Below are positions 28,421-36,412 of a stretch of 64,000 nucleotides of DNA, piece by piece; position 1 is the stretch's first letter; every line of letters begins with the position of its first letter. The stretch is from Fibrobacter succinogenes (GTDB lineage: Bacteria; Fibrobacterota; Fibrobacteria; Fibrobacterales; Fibrobacteraceae): assembly GCA_902800815.1 (NCBI GenBank), contig CADCGB010000006.1:1-64000 (forward strand), written 5' to 3'. The translations under genes were made by a program, and so were the position numbers. A model generated the notes under the pieces. That model was not told the origin of the DNA, made no database searches, and saw only the letters and a program-made list of their open reading frames with translations.

Positions 28421-28467
28421 ACTTTTTTTAAAAAAAGTATTCCACATGCCCAAAAAAAAGGTATAAT
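28421..28467 (+). promoter_or_regulatory. Strong promoter of the HU gene with A/T-rich palindrome
   Basis: An 18-bp perfect palindrome ACTTTTTTTAAAAAAAGT (28421-28438) lies directly upstream of TTCCAC (28440-28445) and, after 16 bases, TATAAT (28462-28467). The A/T block looks like an UP element. AAGGAG (28496-28501) precedes ATG 28509. Confidence 0.65.
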
Positions 28468-28508
28468 ATCACCATACAATTAATCTCAACAACTCAAGGA
28501 GTTAAAAA

Positions 28509-28808
28509 ATGAACAAACAAGAACTCATCGACGCCATCCTCGCTAACAAGGAAGCTGGTATTGAATCTAAGGCTGCTGCTGCTCGCGCTCTCGACGCTGT
28601 GCTCGATGGCATCGCCGCTGGCATCAAGAAGGACGGCAACGTCCAGCTGATCGGCTTCGGTACCTTCTCTGTCAAGTCCCGCGCTGCCCGTACCGGCCGC
28701 AACCCGCAGACTGGCGCCACCATCAAGATCAAGGCCTCCAAGACCGTCGGCTTCAAGGCCGGTGCTGCTCTCAAGGCTGACGCTGCTAAGACCAAGGCTA
28801 AGAAGTAA
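28509..28808 (+). CDS. hup: HU-family DNA-binding protein
   Basis: A 99-residue nucleoid protein that binds and bends DNA as a dimer. The N-terminal helices (NKQELIDAI and the following segment), the beta arm QLIGFGTFSVKSRAARTGRN with PQTGATIKI, and the closing helix are all present. The C-terminus is extended by an Ala/Lys-rich tail (KADAAKTKAKK) of about 12 residues beyond the usual 90. Codon use is more biased than in neighbouring genes, suggesting high expression, consistent with the strong promoter, good ribosome site and clean terminator. It is a single-gene unit. Confidence 0.95.
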   Translation: MNKQELIDAILANKEAGIESKAAAARALDAVLDGIAAGIKKDGNVQLIGFGTFSVKSRAARTGRNPQTGATIKIKASKTVGFKAGAALKADAAKTKAKK

Positions 28809-28837
28809 TCTTAACTTGCCTTAAAGCAATTCAAGGG

Positions 28838-28865
28838 ACCGCCTGCAAGGGCGGTTTCTTTTTTA
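28838..28865 (+). terminator. Rho-independent terminator after the HU gene
   Basis: ACCGCC / GGCGGT with a 6-base loop (28838-28855) is followed by a long T-rich run. Confidence 0.9.
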
Positions 28866-28909
28866 TTTAGCATTGTTCGGTGCAAACGCAAACTTTGTCG
28901 AATAACGAA

Positions 28910-28936
28910 AAAAAGACCCTGCGATGCAGGGCCTTT
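28910..28936. terminator. Terminator downstream of tRNA-Val, possibly bidirectional
   Basis: CCCTGC-GAT-GCAGGG (28917-28931) has A runs on its left and T runs on its right, so it can act on both strands. On the minus strand it directly follows the tRNA. Confidence 0.8.
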
Positions 28937-28941
28937 TTCAG

Positions 28942-29015
28942 TGGTCGATACAGAACTCGAATCTGTGACCTCCACCATGTCAAGGTGGCGCTCTAACCAA
29001 CTGAGCTAATCGACC
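28942..29015 (-). tRNA. tRNA-Val(GAC)
   Basis: On the minus strand the acceptor arms GGTCGAT / ATCGACC plus discriminator A enclose a D arm GCTC...GAGC, an anticodon stem CCACC / GGTGG with loop TTGACAT (anticodon GAC), a 5-base variable loop, and a T arm ACAGA-TTCGAGT-TCTGT. The CCA end is not encoded. The anticodon GAC reads GUC/GUU valine codons. Confidence 0.95.
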
Positions 29016-29086
29016 ATTAAGGTAGCCCAATAGTAGAAACTTGTACCCGTTTTGTCAAGGGGCGATTTTGACCCATTTTTGGGGGT

Positions 29087-29602
29087 CTAGCGGTATTCTA
29101 CGGGTATCCAGTAGCGGAATCTGCCGGTGATTTTCAGCTTCGGGAGCGTGTCGATGCAGTGCCCGTTTCGGCAGTCCGTTGCGTAGAGTTCCAGGTCGGC
29201 GGTCCAGGTGGAATCGTCCTTCTGGTCTATATGTACGGTGCTGTTCTCGGTAAAAATACGTCCCTGCTCGGAAAATTCCATGCTAAACCAGGAGTATTCC
29301 TGCACGGGCGCGTTGTTGCCCAATTTGGGGTTGTTCACCATGAAGGCAATCTGGTCCCCGCGGCTGCTTTCCTCGAGTTGCGTCTTCACGTACAGGTAAT
29401 GGTGGCTGTTGCGGATAAAGGGAACTTCCACGTCGTCCGGTCCGAGCTCGATGGTGTGGCTCTCGCCACCATTTACGTTGTACTTAATGTAGCCGCCACC
29501 CTTCACTTCCCAGCTGTCGTTGATGCCGCTGCAGGCAACGAGCGTGAACGCCCCCGCCACAAGTGCGGTTGCAATAGCCGGGAATTTTAGGCGCAGGCGC
29601 AT
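29087..29602 (-). CDS. Lipoprotein of unknown function
   Basis: A 171-residue protein with a hydrophobic signal (about 5-22) ending in the lipobox TLVAC, so Cys24 is the likely lipid anchor. The mature part is beta-rich with GGGYIKYNVNGGESHTIELG near the start, two Cys near the end (TDCRNGHCID) that could form a disulphide, and the terminal strand GRFRYWIPVEYR. No family is recognised. It is the third gene of the minus-strand operon behind the giant lipoprotein, 7 bases after the preceding gene. Confidence 0.6.
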   Translation of the reverse strand: MRLRLKFPAIATALVAGAFTLVACSGINDSWEVKGGGYIKYNVNGGESHTIELGPDDVEVPFIRNSHHYLYVKTQLEESSRGDQIAFMVNNPKLGNNAPVQEYSWFSMEFSEQGRIFTENSTVHIDQKDDSTWTADLELYATDCRNGHCIDTLPKLKITGRFRYWIPVEYR

Positions 29603-29609
29603 CGCGTGC

Positions 29610-30059
29610 CTAGTTCCTCATCTCGCCATCTGCGGGCGGATTCGCGCGCTGCTTTGCCCGCGGGTCCTCGAGAATGTAGAGCGGCAGGAATATGAGTTCC
29701 TCGCCATCGACGATAAGGCGCACGATGTACTTGTCGGGGCGTGCAATCTGCAGGCGCTGCATATTGAGTACCAGGTTGATTGCCGCCGTGTCAAGCCCGG
29801 TGGCGACCGGCTCGAAGGGGATGTTCGATTCCATGACGGGCACGATCGGGTGGCCACAAACGTCCTCGATGGAGAGTGCCAGCTTGTGCGTGCCAATTTC
29901 GGAACGCTGGTAGCGGATACGGAATGCGGCTGCGCATTGCGGTATCACGAAGGGGAACTGTGCGGGGAACACCCTGTCAAACGCGCCCAGAATGTTGAGC
30001 CTTCCGCCAATGCCGTTCGCGGTGGCCGCATCACAAATCGCTGCAATTTCGATGTTCAT
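29610..30059 (-). CDS. DUF6941-like protein
   Basis: A 149-residue protein without a signal peptide, probably cytosolic. The start CDAATANGIGGRLNILGAFD and the segment FPFVIPQCAAAFRIRYQRSE resemble the DUF6941 family, whose function is unknown; the assignment is from memory of the pattern and should be checked. A beta-rich fold is likely. It follows the 1779-residue lipoprotein gene by 21 bases with its own GGAG ribosome site and precedes the small lipoprotein gene by 7 bases, so it is co-transcribed with envelope genes although it appears cytosolic. Confidence 0.55.
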   Translation of the reverse strand: MNIEIAAICDAATANGIGGRLNILGAFDRVFPAQFPFVIPQCAAAFRIRYQRSEIGTHKLALSIEDVCGHPIVPVMESNIPFEPVATGLDTAAINLVLNMQRLQIARPDKYIVRLIVDGEELIFLPLYILEDPRAKQRANPPADGEMRN

Positions 30060-30080
30060 TAAAATCTCCGTTATTTAAAA

Positions 30081-33000
30081 TCAGTGTACTGGCCAGGTAT
30101 CTGCAACATACTTCATGACGATGGGTCCGAAGTTCACACCCCTACCGCCCGCGTTTTCCCAGGCGAGCATGGAAATGTAGACCTTCCCGTTGCCGGCGAT
30201 GGCGATGTTCGGGACGGATCCGCGCAGGTAGTAGTGCTTGTTGTTGTAGAATACCGTCTTGAAGTAGGGCAGCTCGTTTTCGCCCATGAGTTTCCAGGTG
30301 CTCCCGTCTAGCTTGAACACGTGGCTCTGTGCGAGCGAGGGCTTGCCCTTGTCGTCGACGATGGCATAGAGCTTGCCGTCGTAAGCCTTGATGTAGATAT
30401 GGTAGGCGAGAAGGCCTTCGTGGATGGAGGCCCCGTACACGCCCGACTTGTTCCATGTGATGGAATTCGTACCCACATCTCCCTTGTACACGTACGGGCC
30501 GTAGTGCTCGGTATCGCGGTTCAGGAATCCCATGTAGAGCGTGCTGCCGGAAACAGCGAGGTTAACGCCGTTCATGTTGGTTGCGATAGTCTCGGAGTTC
30601 TTCTTCACGTTATACCCGTTGTCGTAGAGCGTGTAGTAAGCCTTGTACGATGTCGTCGTGTCGACGAAAACGAATGCCAGTGAGCCGCCCTGCAGGTATG
30701 CTGGCAGAAGTTCGCGCATCTTTAGCGGGTGGTTCGTGTATGTGGTATCGCAGACGGTCTTACGGTGCTCTGTGCGGCAGTTGGTTGTGGTGAACGTGCG
30801 GTATGTTGGGACGCTCACGTCGGCTGCAGCCCATTCAGAACCATTCCAGCGGCTGTATTTTGATGCATTCGTCTCTGTATCGATGTAGCTCACGAGCGGG
30901 TTGCCGGAAGTGGGGTGGCAGTCAAGCGCGATGGTCGAGGCTTTTTCGCTGATAGTGCCCAAGTTTGCCCATGGCGATGTGCCACTAGCGGACTTGTACA
31001 CAGTGAGCTTGCCTGCGCTGGTGAGCATGGCGAGGTAGAGGTCGGAACCGCCCGCCTTGATGCGAAGCTGCGTGATGGAATCGGTTGCGGTAATCGCGCT
31101 CGTGCTGAGTGCATTCCAGGTGGAACCATCCAGGTACTTGGTCACCACAGTTGTGCTGTTCTTGAGGTAGGCAATAACCGGCTTGTTCGCAATGGTCTCA
31201 AGTACCGGGGGCGTCGTCATCTTGGCTGTCTCGAGCACGGTATCGCTGGTGGCGAGGTTGCGCCACGCCTTGCGGAAGGTTACCTTGCGGCAGACCTCTT
31301 CGGCACGGTGCCTGGCGTAGAATGCCTGTGTCACATATTCTGCGGAACTGTCGCGGTAGTCGAGGCAAATGGTCATGGAGTTCTCGCGGGTACTACGGAT
31401 AAACGCGGAGTTGAACTCGAGCGTACTGGTGTCGAGAGAACCGTCGCGGTTGCCACGGTAGTAGTTGCCGTCGACGTTGCTGAAATTCCACCAGAAGTCC
31501 TGCATACTGGTATTGCCTATGGTACCGAGCGTGGAATTCTGGCCACCCCATTCCGACGTGTAGAAGTAGTAGGGTTCTCCGCTGTCGAAGGATTCGTCGC
31601 CGCTCCACAGGTACACGGTGTCGGCTGCAGTAATCACGCCCACGGGCGATACCTTGATAATATGGATATGCGTGGTGTCACGGAATTCAGCCTTGGTACT
31701 CGATTCCTCGGCGGTGACAACGCAGTAGATATCCCTGCCGTCAACGGTAAAGCTGCCTTCGCGGTAGTCGTAGAAACTTGAACCGTTCGCATAGTAGTCG
31801 TATCGCGTAACGTGGCTTTCGAGAGAGGTGTCCTTCTGTGCGTCGAAGCATTCCCAGGTAAACCAGCTGATTCCCTGCCACACGTTGTTTACGCTTGCGT
31901 TGAGTTCGAATGTCTCGCCGGCACTGATGTAGATTTCCTCGTCCTTCACGTTGATGATGGGCGTTTCGGTCGAGAAGACGATATTCATGGTATCCGTTGC
32001 CGTATTGCCGTCATCGTCAGTGACGCGGGCAATGCAGTAGAACGTGGCTACGGCGGCAGGGGCCTTCCATACGGTATCGAACTGCGAGACGGTCTTCCAG
32101 TGCGTTGCGATGTCGGAAGGTGCTCCGCAGCTCCACTCGCGCTTCATGATTTCACCCGGGTAGTCGGGGTAGTCGTAGGCGGTTGCATTCAGTACGATGT
32201 TGTAGCCTTCGCGCACGATTGCAGATTCGCTTGCGACAATAACGGTCGGCGGCGCCTGTATGATGTTGATGAATGTCGTGTCGCGTGCGGTGTTGCCGTC
32301 GTCGTCGGTCACGCGGATAATGCATCGGTAGTCATCCTGCGCCGTGGCGGGCATGACGGCGGAATAGCTCGGCGAGGTTGTACTAGAGTAGGTAAACCCG
32401 ATGTTGGCCGTCCCTGCAGATCCGCATCCCCATTCGTAGAGCGCGATTTCACCATAGCGGTCGTTCGCGATGGCGTCGAGCCTGATGGTATCCTTGATGG
32501 TGACGGTGTAGTTCCCGAGCACCTCGACGGTCGGCGGGTCCTGCAACACGGTGAATGTTGCGGTATCGCGCGCGGTGTTGTTGTCGTCGTCGGTAACCTG
32601 GATGGCACAGTACCATGTGCAGGCCTCGGGCGGCATGGTAACCGTCGGCGCACTTGCCGAAATGGAGGTCCAGTTGTTCAGGTTGGCCTTGACGCTGTCG
32701 CAGGCAATGTCGTAGCCGACAAGTTGCCCGAGGGTATCAACCGCAACGAAGTCGATTCGCGTCTGGTCCTTGATGGTAAGCGTCTGGTTCTTCTTGTTTA
32801 TTGAGATAAAGGGCAGGTCAAGGAGTACCCTGAAGTAAACAGTATCATTGGCGGATTCTCCGTCATCGTCGGTAGCCTTGATAATGCACTTGTAGTTGTC
32901 GGAAGCGGTTCCCGGCATAAGAACGGTGATGGGAACGTTTGTGATGCTCTTCGGAGAATCGGTAAATGTGGTGTCGTAGTCAAAGGTGACCATGGTTCCG

Positions 33001-35420
33001 TTCGTGCAGCCCCAGCTGATTTTCTGGATGAAACCATACTTGTCGCTTGCAGAAACGTTCAGGTCTACGGGAGAATTAATCTTGTGCCTGTTGTCCATGG
33101 ATTCTGATGATGCCTGGATTGTGGGCGGGTCGCTAACCACATTCACATAGAGTATATCTTGACGTTCTTCGAGTGCGGTGTTGCTAATGTTCACGGTGAA
33201 GCTCTTTTTACCGGGCGTGCTCCAGGAAATAGAACCGTTCAGGCTATTGTCTGTCGGGCACGGTGTACCGCTATCGCAGACCCAGGTGAGTGTGAAGGTC
33301 TTGTCAGTGGGATCGGTGTTGTTCCCGTCTGCAAAGATGGTGTAGGGAATGACGTCGTTTATAGAAACGCTGGTGTCGTTTGCCGGAATTTCGAAGTAGA
33401 CGACGGGGCCATCGTCGAAGAACCCGAAACGGACCGTGTTCGATGCAATTCCGTCTTTGGATTTTGCCTGCATGGTGTAGAAGATGCCCGTCTCGATATC
33501 CGTGGGCAGGCTGTCCTTGCTTATGATGATAGTGGCGACGCTGTCATCCTGGTTCACCTTGGTACGGAAAGTTTCTGCTCCGGTGATGTTTGTTTCCCAA
33601 ATCAAGGAATCCGGCATCGGGATGGCATTCTCGACCTTTGCGGTGAACGTGATTGACTGCGAGGAATTCACCATCTTCGATGTCTTGCCATCGATGGATA
33701 GCGTAATTAGCGAGGCGTATACGTAGAAAGTTATCTTCGCTGTGTCGGATACAAGCCCTGCACTATCTTTCACGACCAGCTTGAACAGATGCTCGCCGTC
33801 GGTAATGCCTGTCTCGTTTCGGCTCCAGCTGTTGGTGCTGAAGTAGGATGATTCGACCTCTTTCCCGTCGAGCCATGCCGTGGCGCTTGCTACCTGCGAA
33901 CCGAAGTCGTACAGCTTGAAGTTGAACTGGAAGTCGCGGACATTCAGCGTGTCTATCGGGTCAAACATGATGATAGGCCTTGAGGTGTCGCGCAGGACCA
34001 TCGTGTCGAGGAAGAGCGTGTCATCCGGGAATACCTGGCGCTTCTTGAGGAGCGTGTCTGCAAAGCGGTAACCCGAAGTGTCGGTCGCGAGAATGCTGTA
34101 GATACCCGGTTTCAGGTTGATGTCGTACATGCCCTTCTCGTTCGTGTGTGTGTAGAACTTGTTGCCGAGGGTATCCAGTGCCGTGATGCGGATGGTGGAG
34201 TGGTGACCTGTCCAACCCTGGTACTTGGCGTAGCCCCAGAGGTTGCCGTCGATATCCTCGATGTTCGAGTTACCGTTAGTCTCGCCCAGGTAGAATTTCC
34301 AGGGGCGTTCCTTGTCGCCATCCTTGATATGCTTTGCGTACACGGTGTCGTAGCCGTCGGTCACCCACACGTCCCAGTAGACGATGCCCGCGAGGTTGAC
34401 CTTGTTGCGCACAACGGAATCCGGAGTGATCTCTATAATCTCGAAACTCTTCTCGACGATGTTTGCGGCAATGAGGCTTTCTTCGGGGTCGGTGAAGATA
34501 GGCGGGTTACGGCCATCGGGGCTCTTCGCCATACGGATGAAGTAACGCAGCGAACCCGGATTGTCCTTGTCTTCGGCGCGGTAGTAGAGTGCCTGGCGCT
34601 TTTTGCTGTTGAGCGAAGCGTTGTCGACCGGTTGCAGCATCTCGATGGTGGGGGGCTGGTTGAAGTGCAGATACACGGTATCGAGCGTCTCGTTGCCGTC
34701 GTCGTCGATGGCGATAACGAAGATGGTCTGGTTCCCAAGGGAATCCACGTCATCCTCGACATAGGGGATGGTAATCGTGAGGCTGTCGGTACCTTCGATC
34801 CTTTCGGCCTTCCAGACCTTTGCAGTGTCCTTGCCCTTGGCGTCGAGATCCACCTTGAATTTTTCGATGGTGCCGCAGGTGTCGATAGCGCGGACATTGA
34901 ACGTGGCGGGCTTCTTGTGGCGTGCCCTTACGGTATCGCGAGGAACGTCGAGCAGGGGAGGCGTATCGATAACACGGATGTAGAGCGGGCGGCGGTGCAC
35001 ACCTGCGGTATCTATAGCGTTGTTGCCGTCAACGGCGCGGAAGATGGGGAAGTACACGCCAGTGCTATCGAAGGACCAGCTCTGTACCTTGGTGTTCTCG
35101 CTCGTGATGACGGTGTCGCCAAAAATCCATTCGAAACGGTAGATCTTTTCGGCATAGAGCGGCAGGAATCCCATGAAGTACACGGAGTCGTTCACGGTAA
35201 CGGTAATGGTATCGGCGATGGAGTCGGCGGGCATGTCGGCATGCCTAATGGAATCCGCGAAGGCTTCGGCATTATCGAAGGGGTGGTCGAACGCGAAGAC
35301 TATGGAATGGTTGTTCCTGAGCCGGGGGTTTTCCACGATGGAGGATTCCCTTGAACAGCCATAGAGGGCAGCGATGCATGCTACCAGGGCAAGGATCAGG
35401 CAAGAAATTCTCAAACGCAT
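30081..35420 (-). CDS. Giant surface lipoprotein with PKD/Ig-like repeats
   Basis: A 1779-residue protein with a lipoprotein signal (IAALYGC, Cys about 22). After an N-terminal region with strand-rich domains, the middle part carries about five tandem Ig/PKD-like domains. Each closes with a variant of YRCIIRVTDDDGNTARDT (also YKCIIKATDDDGESANDT and WYCAIQVTDDDNNTARDT). Conserved Cys pairs recur in each unit. About 450 C-terminal residues repeat short blades such as KLDGSTWKLMGENELP and look like a beta-propeller. It is probably exposed on the outer membrane and binds a polymer or partner cell. I use ATG 35420, which has AAAGGA upstream; a GTG 7 codons earlier has none. Confidence 0.75.
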   Translation of the reverse strand: MRLRISCLILALVACIAALYGCSRESSIVENPRLRNNHSIVFAFDHPFDNAEAFADSIRHADMPADSIADTITVTVNDSVYFMGFLPLYAEKIYRFEWIFGDTVITSENTKVQSWSFDSTGVYFPIFRAVDGNNAIDTAGVHRRPLYIRVIDTPPLLDVPRDTVRARHKKPATFNVRAIDTCGTIEKFKVDLDAKGKDTAKVWKAERIEGTDSLTITIPYVEDDVDSLGNQTIFVIAIDDDGNETLDTVYLHFNQPPTIEMLQPVDNASLNSKKRQALYYRAEDKDNPGSLRYFIRMAKSPDGRNPPIFTDPEESLIAANIVEKSFEIIEITPDSVVRNKVNLAGIVYWDVWVTDGYDTVYAKHIKDGDKERPWKFYLGETNGNSNIEDIDGNLWGYAKYQGWTGHHSTIRITALDTLGNKFYTHTNEKGMYDINLKPGIYSILATDTSGYRFADTLLKKRQVFPDDTLFLDTMVLRDTSRPIIMFDPIDTLNVRDFQFNFKLYDFGSQVASATAWLDGKEVESSYFSTNSWSRNETGITDGEHLFKLVVKDSAGLVSDTAKITFYVYASLITLSIDGKTSKMVNSSQSITFTAKVENAIPMPDSLIWETNITGAETFRTKVNQDDSVATIIISKDSLPTDIETGIFYTMQAKSKDGIASNTVRFGFFDDGPVVYFEIPANDTSVSINDVIPYTIFADGNNTDPTDKTFTLTWVCDSGTPCPTDNSLNGSISWSTPGKKSFTVNISNTALEERQDILYVNVVSDPPTIQASSESMDNRHKINSPVDLNVSASDKYGFIQKISWGCTNGTMVTFDYDTTFTDSPKSITNVPITVLMPGTASDNYKCIIKATDDDGESANDTVYFRVLLDLPFISINKKNQTLTIKDQTRIDFVAVDTLGQLVGYDIACDSVKANLNNWTSISASAPTVTMPPEACTWYCAIQVTDDDNNTARDTATFTVLQDPPTVEVLGNYTVTIKDTIRLDAIANDRYGEIALYEWGCGSAGTANIGFTYSSTTSPSYSAVMPATAQDDYRCIIRVTDDDGNTARDTTFINIIQAPPTVIVASESAIVREGYNIVLNATAYDYPDYPGEIMKREWSCGAPSDIATHWKTVSQFDTVWKAPAAVATFYCIARVTDDDGNTATDTMNIVFSTETPIINVKDEEIYISAGETFELNASVNNVWQGISWFTWECFDAQKDTSLESHVTRYDYYANGSSFYDYREGSFTVDGRDIYCVVTAEESSTKAEFRDTTHIHIIKVSPVGVITAADTVYLWSGDESFDSGEPYYFYTSEWGGQNSTLGTIGNTSMQDFWWNFSNVDGNYYRGNRDGSLDTSTLEFNSAFIRSTRENSMTICLDYRDSSAEYVTQAFYARHRAEEVCRKVTFRKAWRNLATSDTVLETAKMTTPPVLETIANKPVIAYLKNSTTVVTKYLDGSTWNALSTSAITATDSITQLRIKAGGSDLYLAMLTSAGKLTVYKSASGTSPWANLGTISEKASTIALDCHPTSGNPLVSYIDTETNASKYSRWNGSEWAAADVSVPTYRTFTTTNCRTEHRKTVCDTTYTNHPLKMRELLPAYLQGGSLAFVFVDTTTSYKAYYTLYDNGYNVKKNSETIATNMNGVNLAVSGSTLYMGFLNRDTEHYGPYVYKGDVGTNSITWNKSGVYGASIHEGLLAYHIYIKAYDGKLYAIVDDKGKPSLAQSHVFKLDGSTWKLMGENELPYFKTVFYNNKHYYLRGSVPNIAIAGNGKVYISMLAWENAGGRGVNFGPIVMKYVADTWPVH

Positions 35421-35525
35421 ATAGGATTCCTTTTTAAACACGAAACAACGGGGCGCCCGGGGGAGCGTCCTGCATTTTTAAATTTATCTTTTTAATTTGA
35501 AAAAACAAACACCCGACTTTGTTTA

Positions 35526-35531
35526 TATATT
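35526..35531 (+). promoter_or_regulatory. -10 box for the prepilin peptidase gene
   Basis: TATATT lies 27 bases before ATG 35559, leaving a leader of about 20 nt with GAGG. Confidence 0.45.
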
Positions 35532-35558
35532 CTAGTATGTAGCGTTTTTGAGGTTTTT

Positions 35559-36410
35559 ATGGAAGAAATCCCTCTCTGGTACTGGCTTTTGGTGTTTTTT
35601 GCCCTCGGCGCATGCGTCGGGAGCTTCTACAACGTGATTGTGTACCGCATGCCCCGCGGGATTTCGCTCATAAACCCGCCCAGCCACTGCCCGCTGTGCA
35701 AGAAGCATATCCCCATCCGGTATAACCTGCCTATCGTGGGGTGGCTATGGCTCCGCGGGAAGAGCGCCTGCTGCAAGCAGCCCATCAGCATCATCTACCC
35801 GATAGGGGAGGCGCTGTGTGGGCTCCTGGGCGTGCTCGCGCTGTTCTCTGCCGCAGCGATGAGTGCGGGCTCGGTTTCGGTGGAACTGTTCAGTGCCCCG
35901 GTGGTTGAACCCGCGGTGTGGGCGTATGCGCTCTCGATGTTCTGGCTTTTGCTCGGGGCATACCCGGTATGCGCCGTCGATTGCAAGTACAAGTTGATTC
36001 CCGATTCCATCTCGGTGGGAGGTATTGTTGCGGGCTTATTGATTTCGTTTATTCCCGGCGGTGTCACTCCGCTCCAGAGCCTGCTCGGGGCGGTAGTCGC
36101 GGGTGGTGGTCTCTACCTGGTGGGCTGGACTGCGACAAAGCTCCTGAAGAAGGATGCCATGGGGTTTGGCGACGTGAAGCTCCTCGCGGGTTATGGTGCC
36201 CTGATGGGCGTGACAGGTGCAGTCGAGACGCTGATTGTTGCCGCCCTGCTCGGGATTATCGTGATGGTGCCCTACGGCAAGTTGCGCAAGAGCGATGACG
36301 GCTCGGGCCAGATACCCTTCGGGCCGTTCCTTGCGGTTGCCGCCCCGCTCATGTACCTGTGGGGCGAGCAATTGTTTAATTTGTATGTAGCGTTCGTTTT
36401 CGGGGAATAA
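35559..36410 (+). CDS. pilD: Prepilin peptidase / N-methyltransferase (A24)
   Basis: A 283-residue inner-membrane aspartic protease that cleaves and N-methylates type IV pilins or type II secretion pseudopilins. The N-terminal domain has GACVGSFYNVIVYRMPRG and a zinc-type CPLC...CC cluster, all features of bifunctional PilD. The catalytic Asp residues lie in AVDCKYKLIPD and in the GxGD motif AMGFGDVKLLAGYG. About eight TM segments are visible. No pilin genes are in the window. It ends 2 bases before the convergent pectinesterase stop, so transcripts overlap at their 3' ends. Confidence 0.93.
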   Translation: MEEIPLWYWLLVFFALGACVGSFYNVIVYRMPRGISLINPPSHCPLCKKHIPIRYNLPIVGWLWLRGKSACCKQPISIIYPIGEALCGLLGVLALFSAAAMSAGSVSVELFSAPVVEPAVWAYALSMFWLLLGAYPVCAVDCKYKLIPDSISVGGIVAGLLISFIPGGVTPLQSLLGAVVAGGGLYLVGWTATKLLKKDAMGFGDVKLLAGYGALMGVTGAVETLIVAALLGIIVMVPYGKLRKSDDGSGQIPFGPFLAVAAPLMYLWGEQLFNLYVAFVFGE

Positions 36411-36412
36411 AG

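Noticed and set aside
28838..28936. Riboswitch between the HU gene and tRNA-Val
   Set aside because: The hairpins are simple terminators with T runs; there is no downstream gene on the plus strand for a riboswitch to control.
31900..33200. Recurrent short DNA repeats that could suggest a CRISPR or tandem repeat array
   Set aside because: They are the coding repeats of the Ig/PKD-like domains (TDDDGN motifs) within one reading frame, with irregular spacing of about 250-300 bases and no uniform spacers.
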